Of a stretch of 43,141 nt of DNA, positions 17,120-25,346 are shown piece by piece (position 1 is the first letter of the stretch; every line of letters starts with the position of its first letter). A program made the translations under genes and the position numbers. Source of the DNA: DATBRC01 sp036560485. Lineage in GTDB: Bacteria; Pseudomonadota; Gammaproteobacteria; Burkholderiales; Burkholderiaceae_D. The stretch covers positions 1 to 43,141 of the forward strand of contig DATBRC010000040.1 of NCBI GenBank assembly GCA_036560485.1, read 5' to 3'. The notes beneath the pieces were generated by a model. That model made no database searches. It was given only the letters and a program-made list of their open reading frames with translations, and had not been told where the DNA came from.

Positions 17120-18019
17120 TCATGCCTCCAAAATAGTATGCGACGTTTCATCGCGCAAGCGCCATTCGATGAATGACTTGAGCGCCAATGTCACCAACGC
17201 GAGAAATGCCAGCAACGATGCGACTGCAAATGCTGCCGCGAAGTTGTATTCGTTATAGAGAATTTCCACCTGCAATGGAATTGTGTTGGTCTGTCCGCGT
17301 ATATGTCCCGACACCACCGAGACCGCGCCAAACTCGCCCATCGCGCGCGCATTGCACAAGATTACGCCATACAGCAAACCCCATTCGATATTGGGTAGCG
17401 TCACATGCCAGAATGTTTTCCAACCCGATGCGCCCAGCACAAGTGCGGCCTCTTCTTCTTCGTTTCCCTGCGATTGCATCAACGGAATCAGCTCACGCGC
17501 CACAAACGGAAATGTAACGAAAATGGTGGCAAGCACGATGCCCGGCACTGCAAACAATATCTTGATGTCATGGTCACTCAGCCATGGACCGATCCAACCT
17601 TGTGCACCAAAAATCAATACGTAAATCAAACCGGAAATCACCGGCGATACCGAGAACGGCAGATCAATCAAGGTCAGCAAAATGTTCTTGCCGCAGAATT
17701 CAAACTTGGCAATCGTCCATGCTGCCGCGACACCAAATACCAGATTAAGCGGCACGGCAATGATCGATGTCAGCAAGGTCAGCTTGATGGCAGACCATGC
17801 ATCGTCTTCGGTAATGGCAGCCAGGTAGACATGCCAGCCTTTCTTGAATGCCTCGAAAAAAACAGCAGCCAATGGCACAAACAAAAACAAGGTCAGAAAA
17901 ATCAACGCTGTACCGATCAATAGCACGCGCACCCATACCGGCTCCAATGTTGCAGCCGGCGCATGCACCGGCTCATATCTTGCTGCAGAAACAATCGGCA
18001 ATGTCGTTGCAGCGCTCAT
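17120..18019 (-). CDS. cysW: Sulfate ABC transporter permease CysW
   Basis: From the ATG at 18019 the product has 299 residues. It has six hydrophobic segments and the cytoplasmic coupling loop typical of the family (EEEEAALVLGASGWKTFW, near residue 205). The start is set by a one-base spacing from the cysT stop (TGA-T-ATG); a longer in-frame start 17 codons upstream lies inside cysT. It pairs with CysT to form the membrane channel. Confidence 0.95.
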   Translation of the reverse strand: MSAATTLPIVSAARYEPVHAPAATLEPVWVRVLLIGTALIFLTLFLFVPLAAVFFEAFKKGWHVYLAAITEDDAWSAIKLTLLTSIIAVPLNLVFGVAAAWTIAKFEFCGKNILLTLIDLPFSVSPVISGLIYVLIFGAQGWIGPWLSDHDIKILFAVPGIVLATIFVTFPFVARELIPLMQSQGNEEEEAALVLGASGWKTFWHVTLPNIEWGLLYGVILCNARAMGEFGAVSVVSGHIRGQTNTIPLQVEILYNEYNFAAAFAVASLLAFLALVTLALKSFIEWRLRDETSHTILEA

Positions 18020-18020
18020 A

Positions 18021-18884
18021 TCAAACTTTCTCCGCCTGACCGCGCTTGCGGGTCCAGCCTTGCAACACATTAATCGTCAATAGCATCAGAAAAGACACTA
18101 CCAGCATCACCACCGCGATCGCCGTCGCACCGGCAATATCGTATTGCTCCAATTTTGTGATGATGAGTAGCGGCGTAATTTCAGACACCATCGGCATATT
18201 GCCCGCGATGAAAATGACGGAACCGTATTCACCGGTCGCACGTGCAAACGCCAACGCAAATCCGGTCAGCAAGCCCGGTAAAATTGTTGGAAGAATGACG
18301 CGTAAAAAAGTTTGCAGGCGCGACGCGCCCAAACTGGCTGCCGCTTCTTCCAACTCGCGCTCTGCTTCTTCCAGGACGGGTTGCACCGTGCGCACCACAA
18401 ATGGCAAACCGATAAAGGTCAATGCGACGACAATGCCTAACGGTGTGAACGCAATCTTGATTCCAAGCGGCTCAAGATAGCGACCCAGCCAACCATTAGG
18501 TGAATACAATGCGGCCAACGCAATGCCCGCGACCGCAGTCGGCAACGCAAAAGGTAAATCGACCAATGCATCGATGATCTTTTTGCCCGGGAACCGATAG
18601 CGCACCAACACCCACGCAACAATGCCGCCGAACACGACATTCAAGGATGCGCCGATCAATGACGCACCAAAACTCAATTTGTAAGAAGCCACCACCCGGT
18701 CCGATGTCACGGCACTCCAAAATGCCGACCAAGTCATCGTGAAGGTTTTTAAAAAAGCCGCCGACAAAGGTATCAATACGATCAGCCCGAGATACAACAG
18801 CGTGAAGCCGAGCGAAAGATTAAAGCCGGGCATCACGCGAAAGGGAGTTGCTGGTGCAATTGATTTTGATGTAACTGCTTGCAT
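18021..18884 (-). CDS. cysT: Sulfate ABC transporter permease CysT (CysU)
   Basis: The product has 287 residues with six predicted membrane segments and the binding-protein-dependent permease loop ELEEAAASLGASRLQTF. The first segment is LSLGFTLLYLGLIVLIPLSA. It heads the cysTWA(B) part of the unit; 131 bases separate it from the upstream EAL-type gene, enough for an internal promoter (see the palindrome at 18935-18956). Confidence 0.95.
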   Translation of the reverse strand: MQAVTSKSIAPATPFRVMPGFNLSLGFTLLYLGLIVLIPLSAAFLKTFTMTWSAFWSAVTSDRVVASYKLSFGASLIGASLNVVFGGIVAWVLVRYRFPGKKIIDALVDLPFALPTAVAGIALAALYSPNGWLGRYLEPLGIKIAFTPLGIVVALTFIGLPFVVRTVQPVLEEAERELEEAAASLGASRLQTFLRVILPTILPGLLTGFALAFARATGEYGSVIFIAGNMPMVSEITPLLIITKLEQYDIAGATAIAVVMLVVSFLMLLTINVLQGWTRKRGQAEKV

Positions 18885-18934
18885 GAATGCCTCGTTATTA
18901 CGATTACGACTAACAAGGCTCGATAATTACAGTC

Positions 18935-18956
18935 ATTCGTTATAAGTGGAACGAAT
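18935..18956 (-). promoter_or_regulatory. Palindrome upstream of cysT sharing an octamer with the sbp promoter region
   Basis: ATTCGTT and AACGAAT (7-bp arms, 8-base spacer) lie 51-72 bases before the cysT ATG. The octamer GAACGAAT (18949-18956) recurs at 20939-20946, and in both places exactly 64 bases separate it from the start codon. It could be a CysB-type operator; binding is inferred, not shown. Confidence 0.4.
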
Positions 18957-19015
18957 TTTTTAGCATGTCGATAGAACAAAATCGAATATAGGTTTGCTTA
19001 ATGATGAGTAGACTC

Positions 19016-19849
19016 TTAAACCACTTCAGTGATCGTATATGGCACGCTCACTACGGCCAACGATGGGTCAGGTATGTCCCACAAATGCCCTTGCGTATAA
19101 ATTGCCTGCCCATCGCTCTCGTTAAGATGTCGCAAAGCTTCAAGCGCTTTTAAAGTTTCCAGACGCTTGAAAATAACCTGGATACCTCGCTGCTGCGCGA
19201 CTTCCAGCAATTTCAAATTGGCTGCCATTGGTACAATCTCTCTCGCATCGACCTTGATCACATCCGGACGGATGCGCGTCAACAAGGCAAGTGCTTCCGC
19301 TGCATTTGACACATTAACGGCAAAGCGAAAACCATTACGGCGGTAGTTATCGGCAACGTACGACAATAGCCATCCTTGATGCTCTGTCACTGCAGGCAGC
19401 TGTAAAACAATTTTGTTGATCGGCAAGCCAAGTCCTTCCAGAATGCGGCGAAACGCAATGCCATGATTGGTACTGACTGCTGCCAGCAAGCGGTCATGAA
19501 CAGCAAGATATAAATCTGCGTCAACTGCTTCCGGCTGCCGAAAAAAATTAATGGCATGCAGCATGCGGCAAAGCCGATCAAGCTCAACCGATTCATCATC
19601 GCTGGCAGCGTGATCCAGTATCTTCCAAAGCGATAGCCCGGCATCATTTTCGGAATAGCTGCGTGCAAACGCTTCATAACCGATGATCTGCGTTGAATCC
19701 AATACACGAATCGGCTGGAATACGCTGGTCAACGTGCAATTAAAATATTTTCCTTGCGCTCGTCCTTGTGCATCCAGCCACACACTGGTTTCATTTCCTG
19801 GTGTATGCGACAGGATGGCAAGATATTTATTCAAGACAGGGAATGACAT
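19016..19849 (-). CDS. Degenerate EAL-domain protein in the sulfate operon
   Basis: The product has 277 residues from the ATG at 19849, which has GGAGG 6 bases upstream. It has the EAL fold pattern (FQPIRVLDSTQIIGYEAFAR for the usual FQPI...YEALLR; PDVIKVDA; IFKRLET for xAEGVET; YTQGHLWDIP for QGYLFGxP). Several phosphodiesterase residues are replaced: EAL is EAF, the Asn of the LSVN strand is His (LAVHDRLL), the metal-binding Glu of the EITE strand is Gln (VLQLPA), the DDFG motif reads NVSN, and the AEGVE glutamate is Lys. It is therefore probably not an active c-di-GMP hydrolase and may be a sensor or protein-binding module. Its start is within 20 bases of the sbp stop, so the two are surely co-transcribed. 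Confidence 0.82.
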   Translation of the reverse strand: MSFPVLNKYLAILSHTPGNETSVWLDAQGRAQGKYFNCTLTSVFQPIRVLDSTQIIGYEAFARSYSENDAGLSLWKILDHAASDDESVELDRLCRMLHAINFFRQPEAVDADLYLAVHDRLLAAVSTNHGIAFRRILEGLGLPINKIVLQLPAVTEHQGWLLSYVADNYRRNGFRFAVNVSNAAEALALLTRIRPDVIKVDAREIVPMAANLKLLEVAQQRGIQVIFKRLETLKALEALRHLNESDGQAIYTQGHLWDIPDPSLAVVSVPYTITEVV

Positions 19850-19866
19850 GACGCGCCTCCGTTCAA

Positions 19867-20874
19867 TCATTTCTTGCCGGGCTGGTAAATCTGATCAAAT
19901 AATCCGCCATCGGCAAAATGTGTTTTTTGCGCTTTGGTCCAGTTGCCGGCGATTTCACTCAGCTTGAACAATTTCACTTTCGGAAATTGCGCTGCATATT
20001 TTTTCGCTTCTTTTTCTACCCCAGGACGATAATAATTTTTGGCGATGATTTCCTGCGCTTCATCGGTGTATAGATAGTGCAGATAAGCTTCGGCGACTTT
20101 GCGCGTGCCATGCTTGTCAACATTCTTGTCAACCAAGGCAACCGGCGGTTCAGCCAGAATACTCAGAGGTGGCGCCACAATTTCAACCTTGTCCGCGCCG
20201 AATTCCTTGATCGCCAGGTAGGCTTCGTTTTCCCATGTGATCAATACATCGCCGATGCCACGCTCGGCAAAGGTAACGGTCGACCCACGCGCGCCAGAGT
20301 CCAGCACCGGCACGTTCTTGTACAGCTTGCTCAAAAATTGTTTTGCCGTGCCTTCATTACCGTTCGGCTGTTTCAATGCATAACCCCACGCAGCCAGATA
20401 GTTCCAGCGTGCGCCGCCGGAGGTCTTAGGATTCGGGGTGATGACTGAAGTACCCGGCTTGATCAAATCATTCCAATCCTTGATGCCTTTCGGGTTGCCT
20501 TTTCGCACCAGGAAAACGATGGTGGACGTATAAGGCGAACTGTTCAATGGCAAACGTTTTTGCCAATCGGCCGCCAGCAAACCTTTGTCTGCAATCGCAT
20601 CTATGTCATATGCCAATGCGAGTGTGACGACATCCGCATCCAATCCATCCGTCACCGAACGAGCCTGCTTGCCGGAGCCGCCGTGTGATTGCTTGATTTT
20701 TACGTCATCACCGGTTTTGGCTTTCCACTGCTTGGAAAATGCCGCATTGACGTCCTGATATAACTCGCGCGTCGGATCGTATGAGACGTTCAACAACGAG
20801 ACTTCTGCCGCAAAGACGGATGGCGCAACGAGTACAGCTGCGCTTACTATTTGAATGATCTTTTTCAATAACAT
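19867..20874 (-). CDS. sbp: Periplasmic sulfate-binding protein
   Basis: The product has 335 residues. A signal peptide spans 1-22 (ending VFA, then AEVSLLNVSYDP). Family signatures are YDPTRELY, QSHGGSGKQARSV, DADVVTLALAYDID and NPKTSGGARWNYLAAWGYAL. It binds sulfate in the periplasm and delivers it to CysTW. First gene of the unit; the CysB-type target region is expected in 20875-20970, where the inverted repeat CGAATA/TATTCG (20942-20967) and the shared octamer GAACGAAT occur. Confidence 0.95.
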   Translation of the reverse strand: MLLKKIIQIVSAAVLVAPSVFAAEVSLLNVSYDPTRELYQDVNAAFSKQWKAKTGDDVKIKQSHGGSGKQARSVTDGLDADVVTLALAYDIDAIADKGLLAADWQKRLPLNSSPYTSTIVFLVRKGNPKGIKDWNDLIKPGTSVITPNPKTSGGARWNYLAAWGYALKQPNGNEGTAKQFLSKLYKNVPVLDSGARGSTVTFAERGIGDVLITWENEAYLAIKEFGADKVEIVAPPLSILAEPPVALVDKNVDKHGTRKVAEAYLHYLYTDEAQEIIAKNYYRPGVEKEAKKYAAQFPKVKLFKLSEIAGNWTKAQKTHFADGGLFDQIYQPGKK

Positions 20875-21226
20875 TGTTTTCCCTTTAGGCTTGTTCGGTT
20901 TCTCGAATAAGCAGGTTAAAGAGACGCACTACAAAAAAGAACGAATACTTTCGCACTTCGATATTCGCTTTTTGCATGAAACGTTGAGGCCGTTAAAACA
21001 AGCTGATTTCGCAACCACCTTAAACATTCCAACAAGCAATTACTTGGCCTTGGTACAAGTATTGATTTTCTTCGCATCTCATAGGAAAGAAATGACTGAA
21101 ATGGTTTCTTTTAGCCAATTTGAAAATGAAATAACGATTTGAAGCTTATGCATGCCCAGGGCTTCGCATCTTTTTTCAGGAGGAGTAAGATGAGATTACA
21201 TTGCTGACCACCTCAAAGGAGACATC
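20875..21226. other. Divergent promoter region between sbp and the 21227 operon
   Basis: This 350-base AT-rich region has CGAATA (20942-20947) and TATTCG (20962-20967) forming an inverted repeat 68-93 bases upstream of sbp. A 95-codon plus-strand frame (20855-21142) overlapping the sbp start has no gene-like features. Ribosome binding site CAAAGGAG at its right end serves the next gene. Confidence 0.5.
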
Positions 21227-21433
21227 ATGGAAATCATGCGCAAACAGCTTTACCATGCTACGGTAGTGAAGAATGTGCAGCCGGAAGACCCGCCGATTGA
21301 CGATCATTCAAATTCATTCCTGATCGAGCTGAATACTGATGATGGGCAATATCATTCTATCTCATTATCAGAAAATGCTGCCACGCAATTACAGCAGCAG
21401 TTATCGCAAGTACTAAGCCATTCTCATTCCTAG
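21227..21433 (+). CDS. Small protein of unknown function
   Basis: The product has 68 residues, with a strong AAGGAG 7 bases before the ATG. Acidic, no signal or membrane segment. The middle (FLIELNTDDGQYHSISLSEN) looks like a beta-hairpin followed by a Gln/Ser-rich C-terminal helix (LQQQLSQVLSHSHS). It leads a tightly packed run of same-strand genes. Family not recognised. Confidence 0.65.
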   Translation: MEIMRKQLYHATVVKNVQPEDPPIDDHSNSFLIELNTDDGQYHSISLSENAATQLQQQLSQVLSHSHS

Positions 21434-21454
21434 TCATGTGAGTCGGAGACGACG

Positions 21455-21676
21455 ATGGATATCGAACGGCCATATTTTTCTGACTTGGGCGAGTGGACAC
21501 ATCAAGAGCGCGAATTTGCCGAACGCGCCGTTAACGATATAGGTGTTGAGGCATGGCATAATTTACTGGCGGTGCAAAGAAAAGAAGGTAATGAAGCCTT
21601 CATCAAGGCCACGTATCAGATCTGGCCGAATGGCATGCCACCGGAAATTAAACATGCGGAGGAAAATGAGTCCTGA
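21455..21676 (+). CDS. Small acidic protein of unknown function
   Basis: The product has 73 residues, with GGAG 8 bases upstream. It is soluble, helical and Glu/Trp-rich, with EWTHQEREFAERAV and YQIWPNGMPPEI. Its stop overlaps the start of the thioesterase gene (ATG at 21666), so translation is probably coupled and the two proteins may act together. Family not recognised. Confidence 0.68.
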   Translation: MDIERPYFSDLGEWTHQEREFAERAVNDIGVEAWHNLLAVQRKEGNEAFIKATYQIWPNGMPPEIKHAEENES

Positions 21677-22094
21677 TCTCAAACCTGGAATTAGATTCGA
21701 ATGGCATTACCTTGTTCCGGCACGTTCAACCGTGCCGAATTTATTTCATGACACCGCATTCTGCCGCGACATGCCGGATGTCCTGGCCACAGGATACATG
21801 GTCGGCTTGATGGAGCTGGCTTGCGTGCACGGCATCATGCCGTACATCGATTGGCCGCGCGAACAAAGCGTCGGCATCCACGTCAGCTTTTCGCATATTG
21901 CGGCGACACCGCCCGGCATGACGTTGACGATCAAGGGAGAAGTGCTTGAAGTCGATGGGCGACGAGTGAAATTTCGCGTGGAAGCGTGGGACGATCTGGA
22001 CAAGATCGCGGAAGGTGAACATGAGCGCGCGATTATTTTGCCGGAAAAATTCAATATCAAATTGGCAGAAAAAATCGCAAAGATTCCTGTCTGA
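21666..22094 (+). CDS. Hotdog-fold thioesterase, FlK-like
   Basis: The product has 142 residues. The central helix region ATGYMVGLMELAC holds the conserved Glu, and SVGIHVSFSHIAATPPGM holds the His seen in the fluoroacetyl-CoA thioesterase (FlK) family. The end of the sheet reads VKFRVEAWDDLDKIAEGEHER, with the usual GxHER motif. It likely hydrolyses a small acyl-CoA; the true substrate is unknown and most relatives are not fluoroacetate enzymes. The start overlaps the upstream stop by 11 bases. Confidence 0.8.
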   Translation: MSPDLKPGIRFEWHYLVPARSTVPNLFHDTAFCRDMPDVLATGYMVGLMELACVHGIMPYIDWPREQSVGIHVSFSHIAATPPGMTLTIKGEVLEVDGRRVKFRVEAWDDLDKIAEGEHERAIILPEKFNIKLAEKIAKIPV

Positions 22095-22117
22095 AGTTCT
22101 GAGCGTAAAATACGCGC

Positions 22118-22324
22118 ATGAAAGAATTTGATCCCCATGCGCCACTCGTCGGCCCTGTGCCATCACCATGTACCAGCGTCTGTACCATGCATCCTCAGTC
22201 CGGTTTGTGTAATGGATGTTTTCGCACGTTGAATGAAATTGCGCAATGGAGTACTGCGAGCGAAGAAACCAAACGTGCGATATGGATTGCGCTTTTGGAG
22301 CGACGCGATCGCTCATTCGACTAA
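22118..22324 (+). CDS. DUF1289 family small protein
   Basis: The product has 68 residues with the family pattern SPCTSVC...GLCNGCFRTLNEIAQW, a four-cysteine set (CxxxC...CxxC) that may bind a metal. Known only as a conserved domain often next to thioesterases or metabolic genes. It starts 23 bases after the thioesterase stop. Confidence 0.85.
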   Translation: MKEFDPHAPLVGPVPSPCTSVCTMHPQSGLCNGCFRTLNEIAQWSTASEETKRAIWIALLERRDRSFD

Positions 22325-22358
22325 ACATGATCAAGCCGCTTCACATCCATATCAAATC

Positions 22359-23279
22359 ATGAGCATACCGATTCGTCTGCCCGATACCATGCGCATATTC
22401 GAGCGCGGCTGGCTATCTTCCAACAACATCCTGTTCATCGGCAAAGATGAGACGGCATTAGTCGACAGCGGTTATCAATCGCATGCGGACCATACACTCG
22501 CATTGGTACAGCATGCGTTGCAAGGAAGACCTCTGGACCGTTTGATCAACACCCATCTGCACTCCGATCATTGCGGCGGCAACGCGTTGCTGCAGCAAAC
22601 GTATTCGTGCCGCACCACGATTCCCGCAGCGGAAGTCGACAAGGTGCGCTTCTGGAATGAAGATGAACTAAGCTTTTCCGCCACCGGACAAAAATGTCCG
22701 CGCTTCACCTTTGACGATACGTTAACCGCTGGCGACAACTTGTCGTTGGGCGAACTCTCGTGGCAAGCACTCGGTGCACCGGGGCATGATCCGCATTCAC
22801 TCATTCTGTATTGTGCGGATGAACGCATTCTGATTTCTGCCGACGCGTTATGGGAAAACGGTTTTGGCGTGATCTTCCCTGAACTGGATGGCGGATCCGG
22901 TTTTGCAGAAACCCGGGCGACGCTTGAGTTGATTGCAGGACTGGATGTGCGGCTGGTGATACCAGGACATGGCGCGCCTTTTACCGATGTCGAGCGTGCA
23001 CTCAAAACCGCATTCTCGCGCATCGATTATTTGTCTTCCGATCCGGTTTTCAATGCACAGAACGCGGTGAAGGTTTTATTGAAATTTTTATTACTGGAAC
23101 GGCAAAGCCTGCCTTTGTCCGATGTGCCACAGATTATGTCGAATCTGCGTCTATTTAATGCTGCCAACGAACGTTTTTTGCATCAATCGACAGAAGAACT
23201 GGCACAATGGGCCGTCAAACAATTGGTGCGTGCCAAAGCGGCTCAAGTCGCGGGAGATGCATTAATCAATATCGATTGA
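22359..23279 (+). CDS. MBL-fold metallohydrolase
   Basis: The product has 306 residues from the ATG at 22359; a longer open frame upstream overlaps DUF1289. Zinc ligands: THLHSDHCGG (HxHxDH), GAPGHDPHSL (third His), the metal-bridging Asp in LISADALWENG and the last His in VIPGHGAPF. A C-terminal helical extension (about 220-306, starting SRIDYLSSD) is seen in glyoxalase II/lactonase-like members. Substrate unknown; being downstream of an acyl-CoA thioesterase suggests ester or thioester chemistry. It is the last gene of the run that starts at 21227. Confidence 0.87.
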   Translation: MSIPIRLPDTMRIFERGWLSSNNILFIGKDETALVDSGYQSHADHTLALVQHALQGRPLDRLINTHLHSDHCGGNALLQQTYSCRTTIPAAEVDKVRFWNEDELSFSATGQKCPRFTFDDTLTAGDNLSLGELSWQALGAPGHDPHSLILYCADERILISADALWENGFGVIFPELDGGSGFAETRATLELIAGLDVRLVIPGHGAPFTDVERALKTAFSRIDYLSSDPVFNAQNAVKVLLKFLLLERQSLPLSDVPQIMSNLRLFNAANERFLHQSTEELAQWAVKQLVRAKAAQVAGDALINID

Positions 23280-23293
23280 AGCAAACCTTCTAA

Positions 23294-23394
23294 GAGCGTC
23301 TAACAAAATGCGGCTGGCGGCGTTGCTTCTCCTTGCCGTACGCTTGTACTGTCTGCGTCGGCGCGCCTTGCCAGACGCATTTTGTTAGACGCTC
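23294..23394. repeat. 101-base inverted-repeat element before the phosphoesterase gene
   Basis: Perfect 19-bp outer arms GAGCGTCTAACAAAATGCG (23294-23312) and its complement (23376-23394), with inner partial pairing (CTGGC/GCCAG). It ends 13 bases before the GGAGG of the next gene. It looks like a REP/MITE-type element that could also end the preceding operon or fold in the leader of the next mRNA. Confidence 0.8.
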
Positions 23395-23423
23395 CAAAAA
23401 ATAAGCAAAGGGAGGAAGTCCGC

Positions 23424-25307
23424 ATGTCAGACTACAAATACGGTCGCAATGTTCCACCACATCGGCGCTGGCCGGTTGCCTGGTACAACCCGATGATTCT
23501 ACTGAATGCCGCAAAAGACATGGCATCCACATCCGACGCGCTGCGCAATTTCGACAGGCGCGAAACCTACAGCGGCACACTTGAATTCACCGATTTAAGC
23601 CAGTCATCGCATGACGGCGATTTCTGGTGGGACTTCGCGTCCGATATGGGTGATGGCGGCAGCGCCACGTATGCGGTCGCACTGGCAGCCCAAACACCGA
23701 TATTGACTGCTTACCCAGCGGGCAATTGCAAACTGCCAGTCGATCACACGATGCCGACCACCTTCCCTGCCGGACAATTACTCATCCTCGGCGGCGACCT
23801 TTGTTATCCCGGCGCTTCCGCAGAAGAATATCAATATCGCTTTATCGAAATGTGGGAAGGCGCACGTCAGGACATCGGCTCACAAAATACCCCAAAAAAA
23901 ACCGTGCTGGCGATTCCGCAAAACCATGACTGGTTCGATAATGCGTCGACCTTTCAGCGCTACTTTATCAACTATGACAGCGGCCAGTTTATCGGCGCCG
24001 AGACGCCGCAAAAGCGCACTTATTTCGCCACCAAGCTGCCGCATGACTGGTGGGTATTTGGCCTGGATTGGGCATTGGTCGGCGACATCGATCGCAAACA
24101 ATTTGAAGCGTACCAGGAACTCATCGACAACAATCTCAAAGCGGGCGACAACGTCGTGCTGCTTTATCCGGAACCGTATTGGACACGCGCACTCGGCGAT
24201 GAAGCGCGGCCCGGTTATCCGAAACGTTATCAGCGGCTGGAAGCCTATCTGCTCGAAAAAAATATCCGCATACGCATCCATCTGGCAGGCGACCTGCACC
24301 ATTACGTGCGAGAGGAATCGCCGTCCGATGAAGATGCATCAAGGCGTGACATGCTGATCACCTGCGGCAGCGGCGGCGCATTCCTGCATCCGACGCACAC
24401 CAAGCGCGTGCTGCACGACAAAGTCATGGATCTGGAAAAAGACAGCGACGCGATGTTCCCCGATCTTGCGAGCCGCGTACGCATCGGCACCTCCAACAAA
24501 ACGGTCAGCGATACCGAGCGGCGCTACACCCAAATAGTGTCCTATCCTGACCGCATCACCAGTGCCACGCTGGCGCTTCAAAACCTGTTTGCATTTTTTC
24601 GACTTGCCGGCAAAAGAGATAAACGCATCGAATTGTCGCGCTGGACCAGCAGCAATCTGATGTTCTCGCTGCTGCTTGGCCTTCTGTATTGCACGGCGAT
24701 TTACTGCAATGCATTTGTCTTCACCGAATCATTCCGCGTGGACGGATTTATTCCTGCACAACAGATCTCACATTTAGACTGGCATCACTTCATTCGCATG
24801 TGGGGTCACGCATTGTTCTTCAGCCCTCTGGCCTTGAGCGTGCACGTCATTCTCATCGGGTTGTGCTGCGCGATCGCCAACGAAGACGGACCGCGCGTCA
24901 GCATCATCACCGGCATTCCGCATGCACTGACACATATTCTGACGGCTGCCACGCTGTACTGGATCGCCAGTCATTTTGTGGACAGTACGTTGGTTAGAGG
25001 CTTGATCGTGCTGGTCGCAGGCACGATCATTGGCGGCGTGTTGTTCGGCTCTTACTTCACGCTGATGTCCTGGTTAGGCTACCTGACCAACAACGCATTT
25101 TCTCCAATGTCCAATCAGAACTACAAAGGATTTTTGCGATTCAGGATTGATGCGTCCGGCGATCTGCATGGTTACATGATCGGCTGCGACAAGGTGCCGA
25201 AACGTTGGAAGCTGAATCCGGGCGATGGATTCCCGATTTGGCAGGAAGATGATCCGAGACGTCGATTGAAATGGCGCGTGCGGGATGGCTTTACGTTGAA
25301 GCGTTAA
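23424..25307 (+). CDS. Calcineurin-like metallophosphoesterase with membrane domain
   Basis: The product has 627 residues, starting at the ATG at 23424 behind GGAGG. The N-terminal about 330 residues carry the metallophosphoesterase metal motifs: GGDLCYPG (GDxxY), IPQNHDWFDN (usually GNHD, here QNHD) and LAGDLHHYVRE (late His motif). The substrate side is unknown. From about residue 415 there are at least four membrane segments (first LMFSLLLGLLYCTAIYC, last GGVLFGSYFTLMSWLGYL), then a cytosolic or periplasmic tail. No signal peptide is visible, so the catalytic part is probably cytoplasmic. The fusion of phosphoesterase and C-terminal membrane domain suggests action on a membrane-derived or cell-surface substrate; that is inference. 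Confidence 0.8.
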   Translation: MSDYKYGRNVPPHRRWPVAWYNPMILLNAAKDMASTSDALRNFDRRETYSGTLEFTDLSQSSHDGDFWWDFASDMGDGGSATYAVALAAQTPILTAYPAGNCKLPVDHTMPTTFPAGQLLILGGDLCYPGASAEEYQYRFIEMWEGARQDIGSQNTPKKTVLAIPQNHDWFDNASTFQRYFINYDSGQFIGAETPQKRTYFATKLPHDWWVFGLDWALVGDIDRKQFEAYQELIDNNLKAGDNVVLLYPEPYWTRALGDEARPGYPKRYQRLEAYLLEKNIRIRIHLAGDLHHYVREESPSDEDASRRDMLITCGSGGAFLHPTHTKRVLHDKVMDLEKDSDAMFPDLASRVRIGTSNKTVSDTERRYTQIVSYPDRITSATLALQNLFAFFRLAGKRDKRIELSRWTSSNLMFSLLLGLLYCTAIYCNAFVFTESFRVDGFIPAQQISHLDWHHFIRMWGHALFFSPLALSVHVILIGLCCAIANEDGPRVSIITGIPHALTHILTAATLYWIASHFVDSTLVRGLIVLVAGTIIGGVLFGSYFTLMSWLGYLTNNAFSPMSNQNYKGFLRFRIDASGDLHGYMIGCDKVPKRWKLNPGDGFPIWQEDDPRRRLKWRVRDGFTLKR

Positions 25308-25325
25308 AAAACTTTTTACCGCTTC
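25298..25325. terminator. Bidirectional hairpin between convergent genes
   Basis: GAAGCGTTAAAAA and TTTTTACCGCTTC form a 13-bp stem with one mismatch and a 2-base loop. It spans the phosphoesterase stop codon and lies before the convergent gene at 25347; the A- and T-runs allow function in both directions. Confidence 0.55.
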
Positions 25326-25346
25326 GACATCGATGCAAGCGGCGCA

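Noticed and set aside
20855..21142. 95-codon plus-strand frame over the sbp promoter
   Set aside because: Overlaps the sbp start on the other strand and the likely regulatory region; composition is not protein-like.
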